Source: CAIODY01 sp046051225
Lineage (GTDB): Bacteria; Bacteroidota; Bacteroidia; Chitinophagales; CAIODY01
DNA length: 64,000 nt
Direction of reading: 5' to 3'
Assembly (NCBI GenBank): GCA_046051225.1
Contig: JBJOOR010000014.1
Coordinates: 41,547 to 105,546, forward strand
Of the stretch, positions 7,899-16,455 are shown in pieces; the first letter of the stretch is position 1, and every line of letters begins with the position of its first letter. The notes beneath the pieces were generated by a model. It was not told where the DNA came from. It worked only from the letters and a program-made list of their open reading frames with translations, and did no database searches. Position numbers and translations under genes: made by a program.

Positions 7899-8455
7899 TA
7901 CCATCTTATATATTTTACTTTCTGGCTTTTTTAGCCGTAATGTTTGCCATATTGGTAATTTCAGCCAAAAATCCAATTCATAGTTGTTTGTATTTGGTGC
8001 TTACCATGTTTACCATTGCAGCCAATTATGTTTTGTTAAATGCACAGTTTTTAGCTGTGGTACAAATGATAGTTTATGCAGGTGCCATCATGGTTTTGTT
8101 TTTATTTACTATCATGTTGCTCAATCTTAATTCGAGTAGCGAAACCATGAAAAGTAATTTGGTTAAATTTTCATCAGCCATTGTAGGGGGTACAATTTTG
8201 TTGTTGCTTACAGCATCGTTACATAAATCAATGCAAATAAGCAGTTTAACAAATGATGTATTTCAAAATCCAATTTTAAATAATTCACCCATGCAATTTC
8301 CAAATCATTCAAATATTGGGTTGATTCAAAATTTAGGACAAGTATTATTTACACAATATGTTTTTCCGTTCGAAATAATTTCTATTTTAATACTTAGCGC
8401 TATGATTGGCGCTGTGGTATTAGGAAGAAAAGAGAAGATACAGATTAGTGAATGA
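7895..8455 (+). CDS. nuoJ: NADH-quinone oxidoreductase subunit J
   Basis: 186 residues with five hydrophobic segments, the pattern of membrane subunit NuoJ. The segment QMIVYAGAIMVLFLFTIMLL is the conserved TM3, which contains the pi-bulge linked to proton pumping. The loop after TM4 is longer and polar (NDVFQNPILNNSPMQ). The start overlaps nuoI by four bases. It is followed not by nuoK but by a two-gene MNT/HEPN module, after which nuoK resumes at 9153. Confidence 0.95.
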   Translation: MIPSYIFYFLAFLAVMFAILVISAKNPIHSCLYLVLTMFTIAANYVLLNAQFLAVVQMIVYAGAIMVLFLFTIMLLNLNSSSETMKSNLVKFSSAIVGGTILLLLTASLHKSMQISSLTNDVFQNPILNNSPMQFPNHSNIGLIQNLGQVLFTQYVFPFEIISILILSAMIGAVVLGRKEKIQISE

Positions 8456-8485
8456 GGAAATTAGTAGATGAAAATTATTAATAAA

Positions 8486-8521
8486 ACTTTGAGTCTTTGT
8501 GCCTTTGTGGCAAAAAATAAA
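8486..8521 (+). repeat. TTTG-rich repeat fragment before the MNT gene
   Basis: CTTTGAGTCTTTGTGCCTTTGTGG is a run of three TTTG-containing units spaced 8-9 bases apart. It resembles a low-complexity intergenic repeat known from many bacterial genomes (recalled, not searched). If the upstream ATG at 8468 were used it would be translated as residues within TLSLCAFVA, a poor N-terminus for this family. Confidence 0.4.
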
Positions 8522-8809
8522 ATGATAAATCAACAACAAACTGATATAATTATTTCTACCATAATGCCTTATAAACCGATTATGATTGGTTTGTTTGGTT
8601 CTTATTCAAGAAATGAGGAAACATCTAAAAGTGATATAGATTTATTAGTTGATTTTTCATCACAAATAAATTTATTTGATATTATTGGTATCGAACAAAA
8701 ATTGACTGATGAATTGAAAATAAAAATAGATTTGGTTTCAAAAAATGCTTTACATACAAGCATAAAACCTTATGTAGAAAATGATTTAAAAATTATTTAT
8801 CATGCATAA
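8522..8809 (+). CDS. mntA: MntA-type nucleotidyltransferase antitoxin
   Basis: 95 residues. Minimal nucleotidyltransferase with the signature GS-x10-D-x-D intact: G26-S27 then D38-I39-D40 (GSYSRNEETSKSDID), and a third acidic position in KIKIDLV. In the studied MntA/HepT systems, MntA neutralises the HEPN RNase by attaching AMP groups to a tyrosine in the HEPN motif. The gene overlaps the HEPN gene by 8 nt, as usual for this pair. A longer frame from 8468 exists, but its first 18 codons run through a TTTG-rich repeat, so I start at the ATG at 8522. The module sits inside the nuo operon, between nuoJ and nuoK. Confidence 0.88.
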   Translation: MINQQQTDIIISTIMPYKPIMIGLFGSYSRNEETSKSDIDLLVDFSSQINLFDIIGIEQKLTDELKIKIDLVSKNALHTSIKPYVENDLKIIYHA

Positions 8810-9149
8810 AAATGCGTTGATATATGTGCAACATATTTTAACTTGTATTGAAAGCATTGAAGAATATACAAATGGTTTAAGCGAACAAGATTTTTTAAAT
8901 ACAAAAATGGTACAAGATGCTGTGATAAGGAATTTTGAAGTAATCGGTGAAGCATCAAAACATGTAAATGAAGAGTTGAAAGAGAAATATAATAAAGTTG
9001 AATGGCGGAAAATGGGAGACTTAAGAAATAAACTAATTCATGATTATATTGGGGTTGATATTTGGGCAGTTTATAGAGTCGTAACTAATATTATTCCTGA
9101 ATTAAAAATGCAAATTTTGGAAATAATTGAAAAGGAAACAAAAAATTAA
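8802..9149 (+). CDS. hepT: HepT-type HEPN ribonuclease toxin (DUF86)
   Basis: 115 residues, all helical. The HEPN catalytic motif R-x4-H-x-Y is exact: R75, H80 and Y82 in RNKLIHDY, followed by GVD typical of DUF86. R and H form the RNase site; the tyrosine is the residue AMPylated by MntA in characterised pairs. Its start lies inside the end of mntA. It ends three bases before nuoK, so nuoK translation and transcription must pass through this module. Conservation of all key residues suggests an intact toxin rather than a relic. Confidence 0.9.
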   Translation: MHKNALIYVQHILTCIESIEEYTNGLSEQDFLNTKMVQDAVIRNFEVIGEASKHVNEELKEKYNKVEWRKMGDLRNKLIHDYIGVDIWAVYRVVTNIIPELKMQILEIIEKETKN

Positions 9150-9152
9150 ACA

Positions 9153-9461
9153 ATGAAAGAAATATTTATTGACAACTACATTTACTTATCGCTTGCATTA
9201 TTTGTAATTGGTGTGGTAGGTGTAATGACAAGAAGAAACGCCATTATTATTTTTATGTGTATTGAACTCATGTTGAATGCCGTAAACTTAATGTTGGTAG
9301 CATTTAGTGCAAAATTAGGCGATGCCGCAGGGCAAATGTTTGTATTTTTTATTATGACAGTAGCCGCCGCCGAAGTGGCTGTGGGCTTGGCTATTATCGT
9401 AATGATTTACAGAAATACCCGAAGCATTGATATTAATGTAGCTAATAAATTAAAATGGTAA
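9153..9461 (+). CDS. nuoK: NADH-quinone oxidoreductase subunit K
   Basis: 102 residues, three transmembrane helices, standard NuoK length. The two membrane glutamates of the proton path are present: E38 in CIELMLN and E74 in AAAEVAVGLAI. Only 3 nt separate it from the HEPN gene upstream. A palindromic AT-rich gap of about 110 nt follows before nuoL. Confidence 0.95.
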   Translation: MKEIFIDNYIYLSLALFVIGVVGVMTRRNAIIIFMCIELMLNAVNLMLVAFSAKLGDAAGQMFVFFIMTVAAAEVAVGLAIIVMIYRNTRSIDINVANKLKW

Positions 9462-9464
9462 GCT

Positions 9465-9568
9465 TTAGTTAATCGAAAAAAGTTAATGGTTATTAGGAAT
9501 ACATTTTCAACTTTTAAATTGTTTACCTAATAACGAATAACTTAATAACAAATAACTTTCTTCAAATA
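9465..9568. repeat. AT-rich palindromic repeat between nuoK and nuoL
   Basis: GTTATTAGG (9489-9497) and its complement CCTAATAAC (9526-9534) can pair. The left part (TTAGTTAATCG then an A-run) and the right part (TAACTTAATAACAAATAACTTT) recur with few changes in the gap before the phosphate transporter (15277-15366). No gene is seen here. Confidence 0.5.
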
Positions 9569-9570
9569 AA

Positions 9571-11454
9571 ATGAAACTCGAAATCATCAGCATACTTATT
9601 CTTCTTTCGCCATTTGTTGGTTTTTTAATCAATGGCTTGTTTGGTAAGAATTTATCTAAATCATTAATTGGTATTATTGGTAGCGGCGCTTTGTTGGCTT
9701 CATTTGTAGGCACATTGGCTTTGTTTTTTAAGGATGCTACTTTTACCACCCACTTATTTAATTTTTTTGAAATAGGAAATTTTAAAGCCGAAGTAGCTCT
9801 ACAAATAGACCATTTAAGTTTAATGATGATGTGCATCATTACAGGTATTGGTTTCTTGATTCATGTTTATTCTATTGGTTATATGCATGATGATGCAGGC
9901 TATCATAAATTCTTTGCGTACTTAAATTTATTTGTATTCAGTATGCTTACATTGGTAATGGGCGCAAGCTATTTATTAATGTTTTTTGGATGGGAAGGCG
10001 TAGGCTTATGTTCATACTTATTAATCGGTTTTTGGTTTAAAAATCAGGAATATAATAACGCGGCAAAAAAAGCATTCATCATGAATCGTATTGGCGATTT
10101 AGGATTTTTGATGGGTATGTTTGGCTTGTACCAATATGTAGGCAGTTTAGAATATGCTAATGTAATGGCATTCAATTTTTCTTCCATTCCAACACCATCA
10201 TTAGTGATGATTACCATGTGTTTGTTTGTAGGCGCAATGGGAAAATCAGCACAGTTGCCACTTTACACTTGGTTGCCCGATGCAATGGCTGGGCCTACGC
10301 CAGTTTCAGCATTGATACATGCAGCCACAATGGTAACAGCAGGTATTTATATGATTGTGCGTAGCAATGTTTTCTTCTCATTAGCACCATTCACGATGGA
10401 ATTTATTGCCATCATTGGTTTAGCTACAGCCCTGTTTGCAGGCTCGATTGCGCTGTATCAAAAAGATATTAAAAAGGTGTTGGCGTATTCAACAGTAAGT
10501 CAGTTGGGCTATATGTTTTTAGCATTGGGTGTTGGTGCATTTACCAGCGGCATGTTTCATTTAATGACACATGCTTTCTTCAAAGCCTTGCTGTTCTTGG
10601 GCGCAGGCTCGGTGATACATGCGATGAGTGGCGAACAAGACATCACAAAAATGGGTGGCTTAGCAAAAAAAATACCGATTACTTTCTGGACATTTACCAT
10701 TGGTGTTTTAGCAATTGTTGGTTTTCCGTTTACCAGCGGTTTTGTTTCTAAAGATGAAATTTTAGTAGCCGTTTATAATCATAATAAAATCTATTTTGCT
10801 TTAGCCGTAATAGGTGCTTTGATGACTATTTTTTATATGCTGCGACTATATTTTTTAACTTTCTTCGGCACATTTAGAGGCACACATGAACAAGAACATC
10901 ACTTGCACGAATCTCCTTCAACGATGACTTTGCCATTAATTATTTTAGCTGTATTAAGTTTATTGGGTGGTGCATTTCAATTGCCCGAAATGGTTCACGG
11001 ACATCCTTATTTGAATAATTTTTTAAGTACAATTGTTGCCACAAAAGCCGAACACGAAGAAGGTATGTTTGGTATCATCATGTTGGCAGCAACTATTATT
11101 GGCTTGGCAATTATTTATTTTATTACGAAAAAGAAATTTGCTGTAAGTGTTTATAATGCTGAATACACAGGCATTGGCAAGGTGTTAGAAAATAAATATT
11201 ATGTAGATGAAGCCTATGATTTTTTATTTGTAAAACCTACAATGGCAGCTTCAAAATTATGGCAGCAATACTTTGATAATAAAGTGGTAGATGGCTTAGT
11301 ATTTATGACAGGTAAATTAGTTACTTGGAGCGGCACTACATTAAAATATGTTCAGAATGGTTTTATAGGGTCTTACATTTTTATGATGGTATGTGCTATC
11401 GCCATTATATTAGGTTTAAACCTGATGAGAATTTTTCACATTTGGTTTTTTTAA
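9571..11454 (+). CDS. nuoL: NADH-quinone oxidoreductase subunit L
   Basis: 627 residues, the usual size of this antiporter-like proton-pumping subunit. Hallmarks: GWEGVGLCSYLLIGFWF (with the TM5 glutamate), LPDAMAGPTPVSALIHAATMVTAG (the TM7-8 region), KKVLAYSTVSQLGYMF with the pumping lysines, and a long C-terminal amphipathic region ending in one more TM (GSYIFMMVCAIAIILGL), corresponding to helix HL and TM16. It starts the nuoL-M-N set after the repeat gap. Confidence 0.97.
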   Translation: MKLEIISILILLSPFVGFLINGLFGKNLSKSLIGIIGSGALLASFVGTLALFFKDATFTTHLFNFFEIGNFKAEVALQIDHLSLMMMCIITGIGFLIHVYSIGYMHDDAGYHKFFAYLNLFVFSMLTLVMGASYLLMFFGWEGVGLCSYLLIGFWFKNQEYNNAAKKAFIMNRIGDLGFLMGMFGLYQYVGSLEYANVMAFNFSSIPTPSLVMITMCLFVGAMGKSAQLPLYTWLPDAMAGPTPVSALIHAATMVTAGIYMIVRSNVFFSLAPFTMEFIAIIGLATALFAGSIALYQKDIKKVLAYSTVSQLGYMFLALGVGAFTSGMFHLMTHAFFKALLFLGAGSVIHAMSGEQDITKMGGLAKKIPITFWTFTIGVLAIVGFPFTSGFVSKDEILVAVYNHNKIYFALAVIGALMTIFYMLRLYFLTFFGTFRGTHEQEHHLHESPSTMTLPLIILAVLSLLGGAFQLPEMVHGHPYLNNFLSTIVATKAEHEEGMFGIIMLAATIIGLAIIYFITKKKFAVSVYNAEYTGIGKVLENKYYVDEAYDFLFVKPTMAASKLWQQYFDNKVVDGLVFMTGKLVTWSGTTLKYVQNGFIGSYIFMMVCAIAIILGLNLMRIFHIWFF

Positions 11455-11485
11455 TTAATTTTTTAGCTAAATTTTATTCGAAATA

Positions 11486-12910
11486 ATGATTCCAATTTTA
11501 CTCATACTTATTCCTTTAATTACTGGCTTGGCTTTGCTGTTTATTAATAAACCACAAAGCAAATCAATAGCAGTAGGTTTTAGTTTTATCAATGCTGTTA
11601 TTACCATTGCGGCAGCCTATTTTTATTATCATAATCTTAATTTATCAATGCTTGATGCCAATATCAATTTGTTTGGCATCAACTTTTTATTTACTTTATT
11701 TGAAGATGGAAATAACCTAGCCTTGGCAATGGTTTTATTAACCAATATTTTATATCCTATTATTCTTTTAACGGCTGATAAAAATGTAAAAAATACAGGC
11801 GTATTTTTTGGTTTAATGTTGTTAATTCAAGCAGGATTAGTTGGCGTTTTTGAAGCACAAGATTTAATTTCATTTTATGTATTTTTCGAAATGGGTTTAG
11901 TGCCAGCCTACTTCTTAATAAGTCTTTGGGGCAGTGGCGAAAACCGTTCGGATATAGCATTCAAATTTTTTGTGTATACATTATTTGGTAGCTTAATCAT
12001 GTTGGTAGCTATTATCTTTTTAATTGTAAAAAGCGGCATGGGTTTTCATACCGATTTTGGAACCATTATGGCAACAGCAAAATCATTAGACTATAGAACA
12101 CAATTGCAATTGGCAGGTATGTTTTTATTAGCATTTATGATTAAAATGCCTATGTTTCCGTTTCATACATGGCAACCAAAAGCTTATGCAGCAGCGCCAA
12201 CATCAGTTACGATGGTGCTTTCAGCATTAATGGCAAAAATGGGATTGTATGGTATTATTCGTTTTGTGCTTACACCATTTCCATTAGCATATCATAGTTT
12301 ACAACCGTATATGATGGGCTTGGCAATTTTCGGTGTTATTTATGCCGCTATTATCGCCATTCAAAAAAATGATTTAAAAGCACTATTGGCTTACTCATCA
12401 ATATCACACATGGCATTAATGGCAGCAGGTGTTTTTGCATTTAATTTAGGCGCTTACGAAGCCAGTGTTTTTCAAATGTTTAACCATGGAATAATTGTAG
12501 TTGGATTGTTGTATGCTGTTGAATTAATTTACAAACAAACAGGCACTTACGAAATTAGCAAATTAGGTGGTGTAGCTACCAAAGCTCCACGATTAGCAGT
12601 ATGTTTTTTAATTATGTTATTAGCATCAGTTGGGTTGCCATTAACCAATGGTTTTGTGGGTGAATTTTTATTATTAAAAGGAATATTTGATTACAAACAT
12701 TTGGCAGGATTAGCGGCTGGTATTACAATTATTTTAGGTGCAGTTTATATGTTCAAAGCATACCAATATAGTATGTATGGCAATACCAACGCAACAACCG
12801 AAAACCTAAAAGATATTTCGATAAATGAGTTATTAATTTGGGCTCCGTTAATTGCATTGGTAATTGCATTAGGCGTATTTCCAAATTTATTTTTGAACTT
12901 GATTTTTTAA
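11486..12910 (+). CDS. nuoM: NADH-quinone oxidoreductase subunit M
   Basis: 474 residues, 13-14 hydrophobic helices. Antiporter-like subunit of complex I. The key TM5 glutamate is in FFEMGLVPAYFLIS, the TM7 lysine in MIKMPMFPFHTWQPKAYAAAPTSV, and the TM8 region in KNDLKALLAYSSISHM. It begins 31 nt after nuoL and ends 9 nt before nuoN. No irregularities seen. Confidence 0.97.
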   Translation: MIPILLILIPLITGLALLFINKPQSKSIAVGFSFINAVITIAAAYFYYHNLNLSMLDANINLFGINFLFTLFEDGNNLALAMVLLTNILYPIILLTADKNVKNTGVFFGLMLLIQAGLVGVFEAQDLISFYVFFEMGLVPAYFLISLWGSGENRSDIAFKFFVYTLFGSLIMLVAIIFLIVKSGMGFHTDFGTIMATAKSLDYRTQLQLAGMFLLAFMIKMPMFPFHTWQPKAYAAAPTSVTMVLSALMAKMGLYGIIRFVLTPFPLAYHSLQPYMMGLAIFGVIYAAIIAIQKNDLKALLAYSSISHMALMAAGVFAFNLGAYEASVFQMFNHGIIVVGLLYAVELIYKQTGTYEISKLGGVATKAPRLAVCFLIMLLASVGLPLTNGFVGEFLLLKGIFDYKHLAGLAAGITIILGAVYMFKAYQYSMYGNTNATTENLKDISINELLIWAPLIALVIALGVFPNLFLNLIF

Positions 12911-12919
12911 AAATTAATT

Positions 12920-14359
12920 ATGCTACTTCAATCGATATTAATGAATAGTTTTTTTGCTGAATTACAATCCAACCCCATCATTGCATTGGCTTTGTTTGGT
13001 GTAGTAAGTATGTTTTTAGGTGTATTGCCTAAAGTTAAAGATTGGATTTTAACCATTGGATTATTTGGCTTATTAGCGGCTTGGAGCGTAACAGTGATGA
13101 ATTGGAATACCCATATTCCGCATTTCGCTATGCTTACTTTCGATAATTTTTCGTTAGCATTTTTAGCCACAGCCATTGCCTTTACCATCCTTATTTTTTT
13201 ACTAACCGATCATAAAGAATACGAAGAAATTCACCATCGTGCCGAGTTTTATGCCTTGTTCTTTTTCAGTTTATGTGGTGTAGCATTAATGCTATCATTC
13301 AGTAATTTATTAATGTTATTTATCGGTATCGAAATTTTATCTGTTTCATTATATATTATGGCAGGTTTTCGTAAAAAAGATTTATTAAGCAACGAAGCAT
13401 CATTAAAATATTTTTTGATGGGTGCATTTGCAACAGGCTTTTTATTATTAGGAATTGCGTTGGTTTATGGTTCAACAGGTTCGTTCGATTTAGCAGTAAT
13501 ACATGCAAAAGGAAAAATGTTGGGCGATCAAATTAATCCATTATACTCATGCGGTATTATTTTATTAATTGTAGCCATGGGCTTTAAAGTAAGCGCTGCA
13601 CCATTTCATTTTTGGGCACCCGATGTATATCAAGGCGCACCAACAACATCAACAGCATTTATGAGCACAGTAGTTAAAATAGCTGGCTTTGGCGCATTTT
13701 ATCGGCTAATGTATGGCGCATTTGAATATAGCATTGGTATGTGGTCGGCAACTATTATTGCTATGATTGTATTAACCTTATTAATTGGTAATTTAATAGC
13801 TACCCGTCAACACAATTTCAAACGCATGTTGGCGTATTCATCTATATCTCATGCAGGGTTTATGCTCATGACTATACTTTGTGTAGCAGGCTTACACAAT
13901 GGTGCTACAGCCAATTTATTATTGTATGTAGTAGGCTACGGCGCTGCATCTATCATTGCTTTCACGGTTTTACAATTGGTACATTATAAAACAGGATCAG
14001 ACGAAATGGAAGCATTTAATGGCTTAGCCAAGCGTAATCCATTTTTAGCTGTTTCATTAGTTATTGCTATGTGTTCAATGGCTGGTATTCCGCTTACAGC
14101 AGGCTTTTTTGGTAAATTTTATATGCTATCAAGCATTGTAGAACAAGGCTATTTATGGTTAGCAATAGCAGCAGTATTATGTTCGGCAATCAGTTTTTAT
14201 TATTATTTTATGGTAATAAAAGCCATGTACTCAAAAGAAAGCGAAACCGAAAACATTCAAATCAACCCATCGCATTTATTTGTATTGATAGTTTGTTTAG
14301 CAGCTATTTTTGTATTCGGTATAGCTCCGTTTATCATTCGGGGTTTATTAACTGTTTAA
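12920..14359 (+). CDS. nuoN: NADH-quinone oxidoreductase subunit N
   Basis: 479 residues. Third antiporter-like subunit. Motifs: MLFIGIEILSVSLYIMAGF (TM5 Glu), GFKVSAAPFHFWAPDVYQGAPTT (TM7 Lys and the conserved FHFWAPDVY), and FKRMLAYSSISHAGFML. An internal ATG at residue 8 (MNSFFAEL) is an alternative start. It is the last gene of the nuo segment; a palindromic gap and a tRNA follow. Confidence 0.96.
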   Translation: MLLQSILMNSFFAELQSNPIIALALFGVVSMFLGVLPKVKDWILTIGLFGLLAAWSVTVMNWNTHIPHFAMLTFDNFSLAFLATAIAFTILIFLLTDHKEYEEIHHRAEFYALFFFSLCGVALMLSFSNLLMLFIGIEILSVSLYIMAGFRKKDLLSNEASLKYFLMGAFATGFLLLGIALVYGSTGSFDLAVIHAKGKMLGDQINPLYSCGIILLIVAMGFKVSAAPFHFWAPDVYQGAPTTSTAFMSTVVKIAGFGAFYRLMYGAFEYSIGMWSATIIAMIVLTLLIGNLIATRQHNFKRMLAYSSISHAGFMLMTILCVAGLHNGATANLLLYVVGYGAASIIAFTVLQLVHYKTGSDEMEAFNGLAKRNPFLAVSLVIAMCSMAGIPLTAGFFGKFYMLSSIVEQGYLWLAIAAVLCSAISFYYYFMVIKAMYSKESETENIQINPSHLFVLIVCLAAIFVFGIAPFIIRGLLTV

Positions 14360-14373
14360 AATAAATGGATAAT

Positions 14374-14430
14374 TTGTATTGAGTTTTTATCATTCATTAC
14401 CCAATACACATTACTCATTTCTCAATACTA
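14374..14430. repeat. AT-rich palindromic repeat after nuoN
   Basis: GTATTGAG (14376-14383) and CTCAATAC (14421-14428) can pair, with repetitive CATTAC/CACATTACTCAT text between them. It is similar in style to the repeats before nuoL and before the phosphate transporter. It may also help end the nuo transcript, but there is no T-run. Confidence 0.4.
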
Positions 14431-14445
14431 AAAACTAATTTCCAC

Positions 14446-14517
14446 GGCTACGTAGTACAATGGATAGTATAAGAGTTTCCGAAGCTCCAGATTCAGGTTC
14501 GATTCCTGACGAAGCCA
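14446..14517 (+). tRNA. tRNA-Arg (anticodon CCG)
   Basis: A cloverleaf can be drawn: acceptor GGCTACG with CGAAGCC, D stem GTAC/GTAT, anticodon loop TTCCGAA (anticodon CCG at 14479-14481), T arm TCAGG-TTCGATT-CCTGA, and discriminator A. The 3' CCA is not encoded. Two weak points: an A-A mismatch at acceptor pair 5-68 and an A-C mismatch at the top of the anticodon stem (27-43). The T loop TTCGATT and the D-arm text AATGGATA are normal for tRNA-Arg. It lies between nuoN and the DUF47 gene. Confidence 0.85.
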
Positions 14518-14599
14518 CATTGTTTGTTATTAGTAAAATTCAATATTAATTTATCGTTAATAAATCGTTGCTTAATTATTAAAGAGTAATTTAGAATTA

Positions 14600-14607
14600 T
14601 ACATTTG
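14600..14607 (+). promoter_or_regulatory. -7 box TACATTTG for the DUF47-pit operon
   Basis: TAnnTTTG match 21 nt before the ATG at 14629. Its TTG is in frame with the gene and would otherwise be taken as the start. Confidence 0.55.
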
Positions 14608-14628
14608 CAAAAAATTAAAATAATTACA

Positions 14629-15276
14629 ATGGCACTAGATTCAATCTTTCAATTTTTTGTACCAAAAGATCGTAAGTTTTTTACGTTGTTTGATGAGCAA
14701 GCATCTAATCTTGTCTTGATAGCCGAAGCATTAAATAAATTAGTAAATGCTAATTCGCCCGAGAAACAACGCCATTTAGAAAAAGAAATTGAACGCCTTG
14801 AACATGTATTAGACCAATGCGCTCATCGTATTTTTTTAGAATTGGGCAAAACTTTTATTACACCATTTGATAGAGAGGATATTCATCGTTTAACTTCATC
14901 TATTGATGAAATTGCCGATTATATTCATGGTGCAAGTAAGCGCATGGGAATGTATAAAATAGAGCAATCAACTCCAGCAATGATAAAATTAGCGGAGTTG
15001 ATTTATCAAAGTACTATTGAATTGCAAAAGGCAATTAATGAATTGCGCAATCTTAAAAATTTAAGAAATATTACAGATGCTTGCGTACGTTTAAACAGCA
15101 TCGAAAATCATGCAGATGATATTTACGATACTGCTGTTGCAGATTTATTTGAAAATGAAAAGGATGCTATTCATTTAATTAAAATGAAAGAAGTATTATC
15201 AGCTTTAGAAACTGCTACAGATATGGCCGAAGATGCAGCCAATGTATTAGAATCTATTATTGTGAAAACAAGTTAA
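14629..15276 (+). CDS. DUF47 family (PhoU-like) phosphate transport accessory protein
   Basis: 215 residues, an all-helical PhoU-like protein. Recognisable pieces: SIFQFFVPKDRKFFTLFDEQA at the start, RLEHVLDQCAHRIFLELGKTFITPFDREDIHRL in the middle (family signature, metal-binding D/E positions) and NSIENHADDIYDTAV later. DUF47 proteins are almost always encoded next to Pit transporters, as here (90 nt upstream), and are thought to adjust their activity. The start is the ATG at 14629; the in-frame TTG at 14605 lies in the -7 box. Confidence 0.92.
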   Translation: MALDSIFQFFVPKDRKFFTLFDEQASNLVLIAEALNKLVNANSPEKQRHLEKEIERLEHVLDQCAHRIFLELGKTFITPFDREDIHRLTSSIDEIADYIHGASKRMGMYKIEQSTPAMIKLAELIYQSTIELQKAINELRNLKNLRNITDACVRLNSIENHADDIYDTAVADLFENEKDAIHLIKMKEVLSALETATDMAEDAANVLESIIVKTS

Positions 15277-15366
15277 TTGTTAATCGTTATTAGTTAATCG
15301 TAAAAAAACTTTTATACGTAATAACATTCTAACTCAATAACCAATAACTTTTATCTGAATAAACAA
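15277..15366. repeat. AT-rich palindromic repeat between DUF47 and pit genes
   Basis: Contains TTAGTTAATCGTAAAAAAAC and TAACTCAATAACCAATAACTTT, both close copies of text before nuoL (9465-9568); the second matches 20 of 22 positions. Both copies end just before an ATG. The internal GTTATTAGTTAATCG is partly complementary to the AATAAC-rich right part. Confidence 0.5.
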
Positions 15367-16452
15367 ATGGAATTATTAATTATTATTATCATACTGGCTT
15401 TGATTTTCGACTATATCAATGGTTTTCATGATGCCGCCAACTCTATAGCTACAGTAGTTTCTACGAAAGTACTTTCGCCATTTCAGGCAGTAATGTGGGC
15501 TGCATTTTTTAATGCTATTGTATTATTTCTTTGTCAAAATAAATTGTTGGGTTTCGAATTTAAAGTGGCCGATGCAGTAGCTAAAATTGTAAAAACAGAT
15601 GCCATTGATTTGTACGTTATTTTAGCTGGATTGGTGGCTGCCATCATCTGGAATTTAATTACTTGGTGGTATGGCATTCCATCTTCATCATCGCACACAT
15701 TAATGGGCGGTTTTGCAGGCGCAGCCATAGCCAAAGCAGGTTTTGGCGTATTGGCTGATGTGGGCAAAATTTATCAAACCATTGCTTTTATTTTTTTAGC
15801 ACCATTAATTGGAATGCTGTTGGCATACATTATCACAGTTATTATTCTGCACATTTGTGCAAGAACCAATCCATCGAAAGCAGATAAATGGTTTCGGAAA
15901 TTGCAGTTGGTTTCATCAGCAGCATTTAGTTTGGGGCATGGTAGTAATGATGCACAAAAAGTGATGGGAATTATTGCTGCAGCATTATTAGTTTACAAAA
16001 CACAAACTCTAGGATTAGCCAAGGATGCGATTTCTGCCGATTCATGGAATAATGTAATTGCAATAATGAAAGATGGCAAACAAAAAATAACTCACATTCC
16101 AACTTGGGTTGAAATTTCATGTTTTTTAGCAATCGCATTAGGCACATTAAGCGGTGGTTGGAAAATTATTAAAACCATGGGAACCAAGATTACCAAAGTA
16201 ACTCCATTAGAAGGTGTGGCTGCTGAAAGTGCTGGCGCAATAACTTTGTATGCCACTCAAGCATTAGGTATTCCTGTTTCAACTACACATACCATCACTG
16301 GTTCAATAGTAGGTGTTGGCTTATCAAAGCGTTTGTCGGCGGTTCGTTGGGGCGTTACTATTAATTTGCTTTGGGCTTGGGTTTTAACCATTCCTGTTAG
16401 TGGATTAATGGGCGCATTAATTTATTATATCACCACTTTTTTTACCAAATAA
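15367..16452 (+). CDS. pit: Inorganic phosphate transporter, Pit family
   Basis: 361 residues, about ten transmembrane helices in two inverted halves. Both copies of the PiT signature are present: FDYINGFHDAANSIATVVSTKVLSP near the N-terminus and SLGHGSNDAQKVMGIIAAALL in the second half, plus GIPVSTTHTITGSIVGVG near the C-terminus and PSSSSHTLMGGFAG in the first half. It imports metal-phosphate with protons or sodium. It pairs with the DUF47 gene upstream, and an SRPBCC gene follows after 3 nt, probably in the same transcript. Confidence 0.95.
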   Translation: MELLIIIIILALIFDYINGFHDAANSIATVVSTKVLSPFQAVMWAAFFNAIVLFLCQNKLLGFEFKVADAVAKIVKTDAIDLYVILAGLVAAIIWNLITWWYGIPSSSSHTLMGGFAGAAIAKAGFGVLADVGKIYQTIAFIFLAPLIGMLLAYIITVIILHICARTNPSKADKWFRKLQLVSSAAFSLGHGSNDAQKVMGIIAAALLVYKTQTLGLAKDAISADSWNNVIAIMKDGKQKITHIPTWVEISCFLAIALGTLSGGWKIIKTMGTKITKVTPLEGVAAESAGAITLYATQALGIPVSTTHTITGSIVGVGLSKRLSAVRWGVTINLLWAWVLTIPVSGLMGALIYYITTFFTK

Positions 16453-16455
16453 TTT

